From Ephydatia muelleri (taxonomy: Eukaryota > Porifera > Demospongiae > Spongillida > Spongillidae), in the NCBI GenBank assembly GCA_013339895.1, contig JABACO010000019.1:1116178-1180177 (forward strand): a DNA stretch of 64,000 nucleotides. Reading direction: 5' to 3'. The position numbers were made by a program, and so were the translations under genes. The notes beneath the pieces are model-generated. The model searched no databases. It saw only the letters and a program-made list of their open reading frames with translations, and was not told where the DNA came from. This document shows, piece after piece, positions 46,701 to 56,610 of the stretch (position 1 is the stretch's first letter; each line of letters starts with the position of its first letter).

Positions 46701-47634
46701 GGCTACTACCAGGTGGAAGTTGAGAAGCCAGGAAAGCCCAGGACTGAAGAGGTGATGCAATCATCCCAGAGAAGCCTTTCATCCAATCAGAATGCTTCGA
46801 GTAAGACAGAGGAGGTACCAGGAGGATGGGGTGATTGGTCTAATGACACCTCCAAGAAGATTATTCAAGTAAGGTCACATGATCAGTCATGTGATCCTAT
46901 GCACTGTAATCTACCCAGCAGGGAGTGGGAGTGGCTACAAAGACAAAAGCTGGAGATTCCGTCCAATCAAAGCAAAGGGCACAACCCCCACCTGTTAATG
47001 CAAGCCTCTTCCAATCGAATCAGGATAAACCTGCTGTAGAGAAAGGGACCAAGGAGTCATCTGGGCTGGATGGTTGGGGTGACTGGAGCAGTGATGTCGC
47101 CATGGAGACTGCCCCCCAGGTAGCTACACCCCTCTCCTTCTAGGATCCATCCGTTTATGTGTCCTTTTCATTTTCAGGTGACCACCAGACTTACTGCAGC
47201 TACTTCACTCCAACCACAGCCAAAAGGTGTGTGCAGGTCACTAGCCTCGTCCCCAGGCTATATTAAAGTTACAGGGCGATAAATAGCCCCCGTAACTTTA
47301 ATATAAAAATAGGGCCTGGGGACAAGCCTACCTTCTTATGATTAGTTATCTTCATCATGTGGTTGCAGGTCGAGTGGAGTCAGTGAAGGCCAGCAGCAGT
47401 GGTGGTGGTGGTGATGATGGTGATGGTGGGTGGGGCCATGATTCTGGTTGGGACTCGTTCGAGGGTCCCTCATCAGTGGGTGGGGCATCAGGGGGCTCGG
47501 AAGCCAGCAAGCAGGAGCTGCAGAGGAGGAGGGAGGAGAGGAAGCAGAAGCAGCTGCAGGCCAGAGAGAAGAGGGCAGCAGCTGGGGGGTCCTCCCTCAA
47601 GCCCTCCGGACTAGGGGCGGTGAAGAAGGAGTAG
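41123..47634 (+). CDS. SCYL1: SCY1-like pseudokinase 1 (N-terminal kinase-like protein)
   Basis: SCYL1 is a pseudokinase of the Golgi/ERGIC that binds COPI coats in retrograde traffic. Nineteen exons join in phase to about 978 residues: 41123-41224, 41299-41358, 41490-41684, 41991-42217, 42355-42445, 42505-42660, 42714-42980, 43168-43281, 43762-43851, 43913-43975, 45017-45205, 45476-45563, 45631-45792, 46125-46225, 46289-46648, 46713-46868, 46919-47119, 47178-47226, 47369-47634. Kinase-like part: [11 protein letters not shown] (no VAIK lysine), [24 protein letters not shown] in place of [12 protein letters not shown] in place of DFG, and [22 protein letters not shown] repeats follow: [53 protein letters not shown]. 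Then comes a disordered tail with repeated tryptophan-acidic motifs (GGDDDWE, DDDDWA, GWGDWS) and a final basic helix ([20 protein letters not shown]). The C-terminus ends VKKE rather than the vertebrate RKLD COPI signal. Start ATG at 41123 agrees with the family N-terminus. Confidence 0.95.
42222..42295. repeat. SCYL1: (TG)n microsatellite in SCYL1 intron
   Basis: A TG run starts directly at the donor after 42217. Confidence 0.93.
43636..43738. repeat. SCYL1: (GTGTGTGATT)n/(TG)n microsatellite in SCYL1 intron
   Basis: TG-rich repeat about 25 bp before the exon at 43762. Upstream at 43280-43385 a GGTGCTAGAGGGAGGGGCTG repeat and at 43465-43520 an ACATGGAGGTATTGCACAA triplicate are also present. 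Confidence 0.85.
44080..44210. repeat. 24-bp minisatellite (CACATCCTATACATCCACAC)
   Basis: About five to six units of CACCCACATCCTATACATCC followed by ACAC in the SCYL1 intron. Confidence 0.85.
44243..44949. mobile_element. 707-bp DNA element in SCYL1 intron, 5-bp target duplication
   Basis: Ends CAAGGGCGTAGAC and GTCTACGCCCTTG are exact inverted repeats, flanked by TTCCC at 44238-44242 and 44950-44954. Subterminal runs of G (left, and again near 44896) and C (right) reach 12-15 bases. No transposase is present, so it is non-autonomous. The superfamily is not assigned. Confidence 0.78.
45206..45420. repeat. GGTTGGGCGGGGCTAGGATC repeats in SCYL1 intron
   Basis: Imperfect GC-rich units of about 35-40 bp (GTTGGTTGGGCGGGGCTAGG, ATCACATGCA) decay to the right. 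Confidence 0.75.
45873..46082. mobile_element. 210-bp pogo/Tc1-like MITE in SCYL1 intron
   Basis: The left end CAGTCTGCCCTCGTTAAGAG and the inverted right end (CTCTTAACG, a G-run, CAGCCTG) are bounded by TA on both sides (45871-45872, 46083-46084). The CAGTC start with a GTTAAGAGCGC block and TA target resemble pogo/Tigger-type MITEs. Confidence 0.78.
47242..47330. mobile_element. 89-bp TAGCCTC MITE, second copy, in SCYL1 intron
   Basis: Ends TAGCCTCGTCCCCAGGC and GCCTGGGGACAAGCCTA. It shares TTAACATAAAAA/TTTAATATAAAAAT and CCTGGGGAC blocks with 6766-6860. No clear target duplication remains. Confidence 0.75.
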
Positions 47635-47800
47635 TTGTGTTTGTGTTGTTGTATTTCATGTACGTATCCTGTGTGTACATGTAGCATGATTTCAATCTCA
47701 TGTTTGTGTTTTTATAACGATCTTCCTACTAAGGAAATATTTCGCCCACATCAATGGATGGGGGTGTTCCTGAGCAACCTACATTTACATGACTATACAT

Positions 47801-48004
47801 GATCGTTTCCGCGAAAAGGGACCTAGCGCATGCATTACAAAATATCCAGTACACGCAATAGAAATGTAACGCTTCCGTTGAAATGTATATAATTCAGCGC
47901 CTTACAACTTCGTGACAGATACTCCGATTCCCAATGGGACATTTCAGACAAAACGTAAAAAAATAATTTAAAAACATGTTAGGTCCCTTTTCGCGGAAAC
48001 GATC
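47801..48004. mobile_element. 204-bp foldback MITE (GATCGTTTCCGCGAAAAGGG)
   Basis: GATCGTTTCCGCGAAAAGGG plus ACCTA at the left is exactly complemented at the right end (TAGGTCCCTTTTCGCGGAAA, CGATC). It lies 166 bp downstream of the SCYL1 stop and shares the GTTTCCGCGAAAA terminal motif with 27357-27608. From 48005 to 48740 nothing else is recognised. Confidence 0.88.
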
Positions 48005-48743
48005 CCATAAATGGAAACATTGCTCACTCAGTCACTGGCTACGACCTCTCTGGTAGTGTTTCAAGGCACCTTAATCATAGATTGACCGTGCGTTTGTGAC
48101 TTAAGTCACAAATCATTGATTATTTCATGTGGCCTTTCAAAACAGTAATTGCAATGTGTCTGGTAATCAACATAGACATGCAGTGGTCTGTTCACACTAC
48201 ACACAGGCAGTTTAGTACTCATAATTGTTTATTGTTGAGTGAACTACCAATACTGCTCAACTCCATTGACAATCATGGGTTTTTCTTATGCCAGTGCGTG
48301 GTTAGAAAAGATGAAGGCTGCCCAGCAACAACCACACAGAAATCTAAAGGCCTGAGAAAAACGATTTAGTCCATATTATGTGTCTGTTGTAAAAAAATTC
48401 TAAGTCAGTGCTACACATGTATTCGTACCGCTTGTAAGGATTCGTTCGAGGATTGCGCGCGTTAATTACCCTTCTTGGTGGAATTGTAGCGTATGACTTA
48501 ATGTTTTTTTGAACAGAGTAGAGATGACTCGACAACCCAGGATTGCATAGAAAGATAGAAAAATCTTCGTGACACCTTCGTGAGAGAAATGAGAAAAGTG
48601 AAAAACTGGCGAAAAAGGTCCACCATACGTATCGAGGTGGCCATTTTACAGTACGATGACATTCTTGTCGGACACAGTCAAACACCGAGAGTAAATACGC
48701 TTTGCGTTTACATAAATGTATGTTGTTTAGTTATCCCTCTATA

Positions 48744-48895
48744 GAGAGGTTGCAGTGTCATCCCGGGAAGAGCGGCGGCCATGTTTTTTGGTAGAATGTT
48801 TCCAATCTGTAACAGATTATTTACAACCTGTAACAGAACTCGGGACACCCAAAAACATGGCCGTCGCTCTTCCCGGGATGACACTGCAACCTCTC
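48744..48895. mobile_element. 152-bp MITE with GAGAGGTTGCAGTG ends and TA target
   Basis: GAGAGGTTGCAGTGTCATCC, then CGGGAAGAGCGGCGGCCATG, is complemented by the right end (CATGGCCGTCGCTCTTCCCG, GGATGACACTGCAACCTCTC) with one mismatch. TA flanks both sides. The ends resemble the MITE at 6986-7208, suggesting one Tc1/mariner-like group. Nothing is recognised from 48896 to 49226. Confidence 0.85.
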
Positions 48896-49425
48896 TATTA
48901 GATTACGACGAAAAAGATGCCAATGGAACTGTGCTAGGGCACCGGATAATGAGTACTTTTTAGACTATCATTGTGTGTCCATTAAGCTTTTCATATGTTT
49001 TATTCACTATCAGCGTTGCAGACATCCCAGTAAATTGGAGTTTGCTTCTTGTGCTTCATCAACTGGCAGTTGATGAAGCACAGAAGCAAACCTCAAGTGT
49101 ATCCAATTATACATCGATCTGCATGAGGAACCATCTGACACACAATCTGAGATATCGCAAGATAGTCAGAAAGTAACAAAAGTGAACAGTGAATGTGGTA
49201 AGCTTCTCATAAGTGACACAGCATTGGTTGTTACTAGTGATGGGGTTTTTGACAGTAGTTAAGTTCCAGTTAACTAAAAATGTTCTGTTTGTGGTGCAGT
49301 TAAGTCATTACCTTTTCCATATTTCTTCAGTTAAGTCATAGTTAACTAAACTGGTTTTTGCCACAACCAAGTTAAGTTAAGTTGACAATTTAGTTAAACA
49401 GTCACATGAGGTTTATATAGTTCAA

Positions 49426-49428
<3 letters not shown>

Positions 49429-49458
<30 letters not shown>

Positions 49459-50096
49459 ACAAAAAAAACTGTGGGGGACCCCATCGTCCAATATTGTAGG
49501 GCTTAATGAGAGGATTACAAATCTTCTTTTAAAATAAAAATCGGACGTAAAAGAAAAAGATACGAGGGATCAAAAATGGGGGGCGTAGGGGGTACCACCC
49601 TACGCCCATTACGTTTTCGTATCTTTTTTGTTTCGCATTGGATTTACACGGGAGTAGCATTGATCTATTCCTCCCAGCCAAATAACCTCATGAGATCTCA
49701 CACATAATCGCTAGACACTTGTAAAACCGGCAGTGATGGATTTAAAGTTTAACCCCCTAGTGGTTATTTCCTAATTTGGTAGCAATAGGAAATAACCGCT
49801 AGGGGGTTAAACGTTAAATCCATCACTGCCGGTTTTATAAGTGTCTAGCGATTATTTGTGAGATCTCATGAGGTTATTTGGCTGGAAGGAATAGATCAAT
49901 GCTACTCCCGTGTAAATCCAACGCGAAACAAAAAAGATTAAAAAACGTAATGGGCGTAGGGTGGTACCCCCTACGCCCCCATCTTTGATCCCTCGTATCT
50001 TTCTTTTACGTCCGATTTTTATTTTAAAAGCAGATTTGTAATCCTCACATTAAGCCCTACAATACTGGACGAGCACAGGTTTTTTTGCCCCCCCTT
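49429..50096. mobile_element. 670-bp foldback element with G-run/C-run ends
   Basis: A 29-base G-rich run, then ACAAAAAAAACTGTG, is mirrored at the right by CACAGGTTTTTTTGCCCCCC. GTAGGGCTTAATGAGAGGAT pairs with ATCCTCACATTAAGCCCTAC, and GGATTTAAAGTTTAACCCCC pairs with the right arm around a centre near 49782. The block GGGGGCGTAGGGGGTACCAC occurs in both arms. It is nested in the 49235-51582 element. No coding capacity. Confidence 0.85.
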
Positions 50097-50515
50097 GAGT
50101 TCGAATTGGCATTCAAGATTGTGCTCTTCTGCTTCAAATCGCGTAGCCTGCTCTAGAAGAAAAAAAAATGCTCAGAACAGGCTGAAATAACAATATTTCC
50201 TGCTATTTTGGAAAATAAATGTTTTGCTCTTTTCTTTTGATCCAAAACTCCAATGGGTCACACTCTTTGAGTCAATCTTGGTATTGTCTAATATGATTCC
50301 ATTTCTGGGTCAAGTATATTGGGCCAGGATTACGTTAAGATATACAAAATTTAATTAATTATAAATTAAAATTGGTGTTTTAGGATTTGTATTTATAAAA
50401 AGTAAGGCCAGAAACAAGGGATTATTGAAACTATACATTCACAAAATCATAAAAATTACAGACCTACATATTTATAATTAAAACGGTACAACAGAATACA
50501 ATGCATAACAAATAA

Positions 50516-51066
50516 CTAAAAGTCACAGCAGGCGTTTGGTGAGACACATCTGGCCAAAATTGCCCTGGCATTCTGCCTCATGAGGGTGAGGCTGAGGCGA
50601 CTGTAGATGTTTGATATAACCTCATTTAGAGGTCGGCATAGATGCGTGGCTACCTTTTTGGATATGGTTAAAAGTACATTGATAGCTTCATTGCCCCATC
50701 CCCCAAACACTTCTACAACCAAAGGGATGCATGACCATCCTCTAAGGGCACATGCCTCATCATGCATTTCTTGAGTGCTTGGCCTCTTCTCCCATCTCAG
50801 CTGCATGACCACAGGTTTGAGCCGCTTCTTGTATAAATTGCAAATTAAGCGGATTGATGACCTTTATGTCAAATGCAGCTGGGCGTGAGAGGGACCAGTT
50901 TGGCACTAGAATGTCTGCTGGTCTTGATTGGTCTTTAGGAAGAATGCCACTTCCTTTCTCAATTTGTGGGGAAAGGCATGCCTTGTGGCAGAAGTCAGCA
51001 ATGCAGTCCCTGAGTTGGTTGTGTCTGGTTATTACATCTCCCCCAGAGCGACATACATTTAGCTAG
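50516..51066 (-). pseudogene. Retroelement endonuclease fragment (PD-(D/E)XK-like)
   Basis: Read on the - strand: RHNQLRDCIADFCHKACLSP, then SRPADILVPNW and AAFDIKVINPL, then after a break MHDEACALRGWSCIPLVVEV and FGGWGNEAINVLLTISKKVA. The spacing RPxD(I/V)xxPxW then FDIKVxNPL matches the endonuclease-like tail found C-terminal to reverse transcriptase in a retroelement lineage of aquatic invertebrates (from memory), the same lineage as the pseudogene at 28125-29670. A frame break separates the two parts. It lies within hAT ends, so it was either captured or inserted there. Confidence 0.6.
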
Positions 51067-51590
51067 TTGAGGCAAAAAGATTTGCTAAATAATGTAGGTT
51101 TATAACATTTATGAATTTATTATTGTATAACACTCCGATTCAATGTGGGACAGATTACTCTCATACATGTATGCATTATTTACATGTATTGCACATACAT
51201 GTAATCATAATTATAATTATTATATAAATTTATATGGATTGACAAAGGAACAAAAGATTCTTTCTGCATGAAGCGCTGTAGTGCAAAAAGATACATGCAA
51301 GCCCATATGAAAAATGGGAGTCAACAGTGATTTGCATCATTATCATTAGCATGTCTACAAGTAAGCATACCCAATGGAGGCACCAAGAAATCCTTAACTA
51401 ATTCATTATATCTAGTTAAAAAATAAAACTAGTTAAGTTAAGGTAATTATCGTGCTTAACAATATGTACTGAGTTAAGTTATAGTTAACTACCACCTGGC
51501 TATATAAGTGTAAGTTAAGTTGCAATAATACACTTAACTGACCCAAGTTAAGTTAAAAAAGTAGTTAACTATCCCAACACTAGTTGTTAC

Positions 51591-51890
51591 CATTGCTAAC
51601 AGCTACTCCACAAAGTCAGAAAGAATCAGAGTGGACATTGAATGTGGTACGTTTTCTATACAATATACACAACAACAACATTCATAAAAATTACCAGCTA
51701 CCCCACAAAGTAAGAAACCCTGCAGAAGAATGGATGAATGTGACAAGCTTTTAGTGCAATCTCTGAAAGACATCTGTAACCTCGGGGACCTCATGAATGG
51801 AGAGGAAGAACTCTGAATGGAACACAGTGGACTTGTATGTATATAGGCACACTGTGTATTGGGGATGGGAATTGTCCAGTTCAATTACAG
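51591..51890. other. Probable 3' part of an LTR upstream of a tRNA primer site
   Basis: This 300-bp stretch lies between the hAT element and a primer-binding site. It contains imperfect repeats (AGCTACTCCACAAAGTCAGA and AGCTACCCCACAAAGTAAGA). Similar sequence precedes the hAT insertion (49150-49226). It ends TTACA before the PBS. I infer that it is LTR sequence of the gypsy-like element, but its left end and the partner LTR are not seen. Confidence 0.4.
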
Positions 51891-52494
51891 TGGTAGCAGA
51901 GAATGGCTATGACAGCGGGCAGTCATGTCAGCCAGGGTTGCCGTAGGCCAGCCAGGGGTCTGGCCTGAGGCCGGCCGGCCTGACTGCCTGGCCTGATAGG
52001 CCGACCTGTCAGGCCAATCAATGATAAATTATTCGGTGTTCAATTAATTGATACGCATGCAACGTGATTTTGCCTCCGCTATGTCGATCGACAATTCTCC
52101 TGCATGGTCCATCATCTTTAAACACTCCTCTGCACAGGAAAAAAATGCGTCGAATCACATTTTGTTCCCGCATATGATTTTATACAGATTTCATGAAATC
52201 ATAACAAGATTTTCCAAATGTGAAATCTCGAAAAGATTTTTCAATACATTACAAATCAGGTGAATGATTCTACACTATAAGCAAATCATGTTTTTGATTT
52301 CACATAATATTTTTCCCCCCGCTTCCGCTATGCTTATAGTAGAAATGTTAACAGCACAATTTCTAATCATTGTTCAGAGATGCCATGCGTGCACCACAAC
52401 AAAATAAGTAATGGAATGTTTTTTACATTGAAGCAAGAACACACATATATGTATAATAACTGACAAACTTGACTCATAAGACATTATATATTAA

Positions 52495-55400
52495 TTAACG
52501 TGGAAGCTCAGTGACATAATATGATGCTGCTCTTTTTCTTCCAGTGGGTGCAAGAGCACAACGGTTCAAAAATCTTCTAGGGCTCATGACTCTGTCTTGT
52601 TCATAAAATGCATCATTTACCATATAAAGCCCAGTAGTCTTATCAATTTGAGGTGTTTTGAAGCACATCCACGTTACATATGCTAAGGAATTCTCAAACA
52701 CTTCATTCTTTTTGCCATTACTTGTGTCATATGTCAAAGTAACACATAGCTTGAAAAAGAACCTGATAATTCCAAAATAGGGCTGAAGTTCATTGCTATC
52801 TTTTAACACAAATAAGGCCTTTACTACAGAACCCCTGTCTGTAGAATTAAAGTCAGAGGAGTATGTTTGTCCATTCACTGCACACCGTCCAAATTTGTCA
52901 ATCATAGGATTCGCATAAACATTACCATCCGTGTTGTATACTTTTTTGCAAAAATCCTCAATACTTTTGTAAACCTCCTTGTCCACTTTTACACGACTCT
53001 TACTTGGATGTAAGAATTCAATTGGCCAATGATCAACTTCACCTCTGTCTATACTGCATTGATATTCAAAACGGTCTAAAACAGGTGAAGTGTACAACTT
53101 GTACTGATACACTGCATAGTTATCTGCATCCATTTCCACATCTGTTGCCAGTATAGGTTTCAGTGCTGTAGAGGTCTTTGCCGATATGTTTGGCAATTCA
53201 CAACTAGAGAAACAAAGCTGCTGCAATAGTTTGACCATTATTTGTGATTCAATATTCCGTCCATTATTTGGAATCTCACTTAGATAACCATTCATCCGTT
53301 CATAAGCATAGCACCAATAACCATGTGGTGGTCCATAATCACAAATAATATCACAAGTATGTAGGGCCATGTGATAATTTATAGAAATATCCCATTTCCC
53401 ATATGCTGCAGCAAATCTTTTATGATGCTCGTGTATTAACCTGTACAATGTCTCAATATCTTCTTCACTCATGATTGGCTTAGTTATATGCACCACAATT
53501 TCACATAGTAGGGACAAAGACTTAAAAAACTTATCTGGTAGCAAACCTGAAAAACAAGGTCTGGCATAAACACAAGCAAAGTTTTTCCATTGTTGGGCTG
53601 TTAACCCCGAAAGTCCATCAGCACCTTTTATGTTTGTAGGCAATCTTCCAATGTCATATGGCAACCTTATACTTTGCATCCTTTTATAAACTTCGGCAAG
53701 CTTGCTATCAAGAATGTTTTGAAGGCACAATTTTACTTCATTCTGAACCATACCTAAAAGGAAAGTGTGCATTGGGTCTGTTATTAGCATTTTAACCATA
53801 TCAAAGTATGGTAAGCGAACTAACTCTGAGTAGCGAACTCCATTTTTTTTCTGAATTTCTTTTGCTATTTTCAGAGAGCCAGCTGACTGGTATTCCTTGG
53901 CTTGGTCTCGCACTTGGGCATTGGTTCTGTCTGGCGCTGCAACACATGTATAGTATGACATTTTACCAGAAGCACCTTTCTTTGTGAGATCCCTTTCAGC
54001 CATAAAGTTGCAGCGGGAACACCCTAAATCAGCTTTGTGACCTAAATATTGCGAGACTTTCCTTAGTGCTGGCATATCAGATGAAACACCTAGTAAAGCT
54101 GCTTTAACTATCTTTAGAGTTGAATTAGTTATTGGTATTCCATTCCACAATAAAAGCAGATCTTCAACCATAGGCTGGAGGAAAGTATTTACATTTCCCT
54201 TTGGCTCTGTAGGGCCAGGTATAATGCCTAGTACCATGGTCCATCTCTTTTTAAATCGTTCATTTCTTGGTAAGTTTATTACACTCATCATTAGTGCAGA
54301 TACTTTGTATTCCGATCGATCAAATGGCTTAAACCAGTCAACATTTAATAGAAGGCCAATGCTGAGAGCATCTTTATCATTAAATGATGGATTAGTCTTT
54401 GAAAACTCTTTCCAGACGCGTTTCCATCTACAATATCCATCATCACATTATCAGGCAATCCTCTAGGAGCCATGGGCTTTCCAATCAATGTTTTAAATGT
54501 TGAATCACTTAAAAACTTTGTAATCCAAGCAGATGGTGGCACAAAGTAGAATGTTTTGTGTGGCACCCATGTTTTCTTCAAAAAGGCCATATTTTTAAAG
54601 TATCCTAGCTCGTGGCCACATCTTTTACCAAATGTGACATGAGTGCATGTCTTGCTAGGTGGCAGAGATGTTTCTGTATACAGCTGATTGCATGAATCGT
54701 TAGGGCAGACAATAAATACTGTTCCTTCTATTTTACCCAGTGACAAAACATTTAACACACCATCTAAAGTTGTGGGGAAGATTTTATGAAGTGGATGATC
54801 AATGAGCTGCAGTAAAGTAGAAATGAGCCCGCACATAGGTAAAATGGCTGACTTAGTTAACTTGTATTTAAAAAATATTCGAATCAAAATGATACAAATC
54901 CACTTTAGTAAACTGTAATGTGGACCTGCACTTATCTCCATATGTTTTTGATAAGATGTACTTGATTCATGATTGTTAGCATCCTGTATTTCCATCTGAA
55001 CTGAATTTCCAATGACAGCACTCCCATCTTCTGAGTTGTTTTGCTCTGTACCTTGAGATATTTCCAAGTTATCAAAATCTGTTTCAGAATCCATCCTGTG
55101 CACAGAATAATCAGCTTCAGGCTCAGAGGATTCAGTATCAGATTCCTCAAAACATGCATCTGATAACCTTTCTGTACCTTGTGTGGTCAGTACATGGGGT
55201 AATGAATCATTCTAATGAGGAATGACTTACCAGAACACTCTTGTGTCCCCACATAAATATCATCTTGTACTGAGAACAGGTCATGATCACTGTCACTAGA
55301 ATTCTGTTCATTGCTACATGGGAAATATATATATGTACTGTACAACGCTTACAAAAATGGATGCATGCATGCTGTATCCATAAATCCAGAGCGTAGAAGA

Positions 55401-56560
55401 TGGAACTATTATTCATGAATGCCAAAAGCAGAGGTCTTATGACTAACGTAATAAGGGAAGTTGAACATGCATGGCTCATTCACTCCTCTAGTATTTAGCA
55501 CATCAGGATCCATCCTGTGCACAGAATAATCAGCTTCAGGCTCAGAGGATTCAGTATCAGATTCCTCAAAACATGCATCTGATAACCTTTCTGTACCTTG
55601 TGTGGTCAGTACATGGGGTAATGAATCATTCTAATGAGGAATGACTTACCAGAACACTCTTGTGTCCCCACATAAATATCATCTTGTACTGAGAACAGGT
55701 CATGATCACTGTCACTAGAATTCTGTTCATTTGCTACATGGGAAATATATATATGTACTGTACAACGCTTACAAAAATGGATGCATGCATGCTGTATCCA
55801 TAAATCCAGAGCGTAGAAGATGGAACTATTATTCATGAATGCCAAAAGCAGAGGTCTTATGACTAACGTAATAAGGGAAGTTGAACATGCATGGCTCATT
55901 CACTCCTCTAGTATTTAGCACATCAGGAGGAATGGGTAAGTGTGCTTCAGTTACATATAAGAGAATTGCCACCCTTCTATCTATGAAGATCTGCATTAGT
56001 TTTTCCCTCTTGCGCTCTGCCATTATGTGCCTTAGAGGTGCCAGATCTTCACAAGGACGACCATTGACACACAGTACCATTGACTTGGCTGTTGCCAAAG
56101 CCAAGGTTCCTTTTAGATGTTAGTTTGTGTGTTTATGTGTGTCCATTCTACATGTATGTGTAGCAGCTTTATCTTTGCATTATAAAAAATTAAAAAAAAT
56201 TATTACATATTGCTACATACGCGTACGCACATGTACGTATGTGGTACCAGAAATATAACCACAACCATGATCTGTGTAGATTAATATCCCAGCCCCATGC
56301 GCAAGCGCAAGCTGCCCTTTTCCCACGCACCTGTAGATAAACCATTTGAAATCGTTACATCCATATCCAGATTGGAATTCAGCTGCAGACTTTCCCTGGT
56401 TTCTGGCGTACAAACGTCTTTGTCTGCCTCTCCAGCCTCAGTCCCGTAAATGTTGCGGTGTCTACAAACGGTCGAGTAAGAATAACGGCACTTTTTTTTG
56501 CATTTTGAACAATTGCAGGCATATAGCCCCACTCTTTTTTGAGCGCAAACTCTTGGTGGC
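52495..56560 (-). CDS. CACTA (tnp2 / Transposase_21-like) transposase, several exons, partly broken
   Basis: The main exon, 54450-52495, encodes about 600 residues: LNVDWFKPFDRSEYKVSALM, VLGIIPGPTEPKGNVNTFLQ, LGCSRCN, FDMVKMLITDPMHTFLLGMV, then NYHMALHTCDIICDYGPPHG and CYAYERMNGYLSEIPNNGRN. This is the order of plant and animal tnp2-type transposases. The preceding part, 55103-54345, gives CPNDSCNQLYTE, TFGKRCGHEL and PRGLPDNVMMDIVDG; it joins the main part through a one-base frame change near 54425. Further upstream exons include VANEQNSSDSDHDLFSVQDD (duplicated at 55.3/55.7 kb), an exon at 56104-55910 and a first exon near 56560-56340 with zinc-ribbon-like VGLYACNCSKCKKKCRYSYS. The frame change and the exon duplication suggest a damaged copy. 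Exon joins above 55.1 kb are not worked out. Confidence 0.78.
55089..55926. repeat. 419-bp tandem duplication inside the CACTA transposase gene
   Basis: Bases 55089-55507 are repeated at 55508-55926, differing mainly by one T (CTGTTCATTGC versus CTGTTCATTTGC). The duplicated block holds two transposase exons. The left copy lacks the T and has a shifted frame; the right copy keeps NEQNSSDSDHDLF open. Confidence 0.93.
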
Positions 56561-56610
56561 ATTTTGCTTTTCACAACGCATGCGCAGTTTATGTGCACGT
56601 GTTTGATAAA
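56561..56610. promoter_or_regulatory. Putative 50-bp divergent promoter between the two CACTA genes
   Basis: The first exon of the - strand transposase (Met near 56560) and the ATG of the + strand gene (56611) are only about 50 bp apart. The region contains a CGCATGCGC-type palindrome (CAACGCATGCGCAG, near 56575-56588). Transcription starts must overlap or lie within the opposite gene. The promoter role is inferred from geometry only. Confidence 0.4.

Larger units (their letters stand above)
49235..51582. mobile_element. 2.3-kb hAT-type element with 8-bp target duplication
   Basis: TAGTGATGGGG at 49235 and the inverted CCCAACACTA ending at 51582 are hAT-like ends (TAGTGNTGGG). They are flanked by exact 8-bp repeats GTTGTTAC at 49227-49234 and 51583-51590. 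Many AGTTAAGTTAACTA motifs sit within 350 bp of both ends, as expected for subterminal transposase-binding sites. Inside are a 670-bp foldback and a retroelement endonuclease fragment, but no hAT transposase, so it is non-autonomous. Confidence 0.85.

Noticed and set aside
48344..48685. 113-codon - strand frame
   Set aside because: No similarity recognised, ends in AT-rich sequence next to a MITE; no support as a gene.
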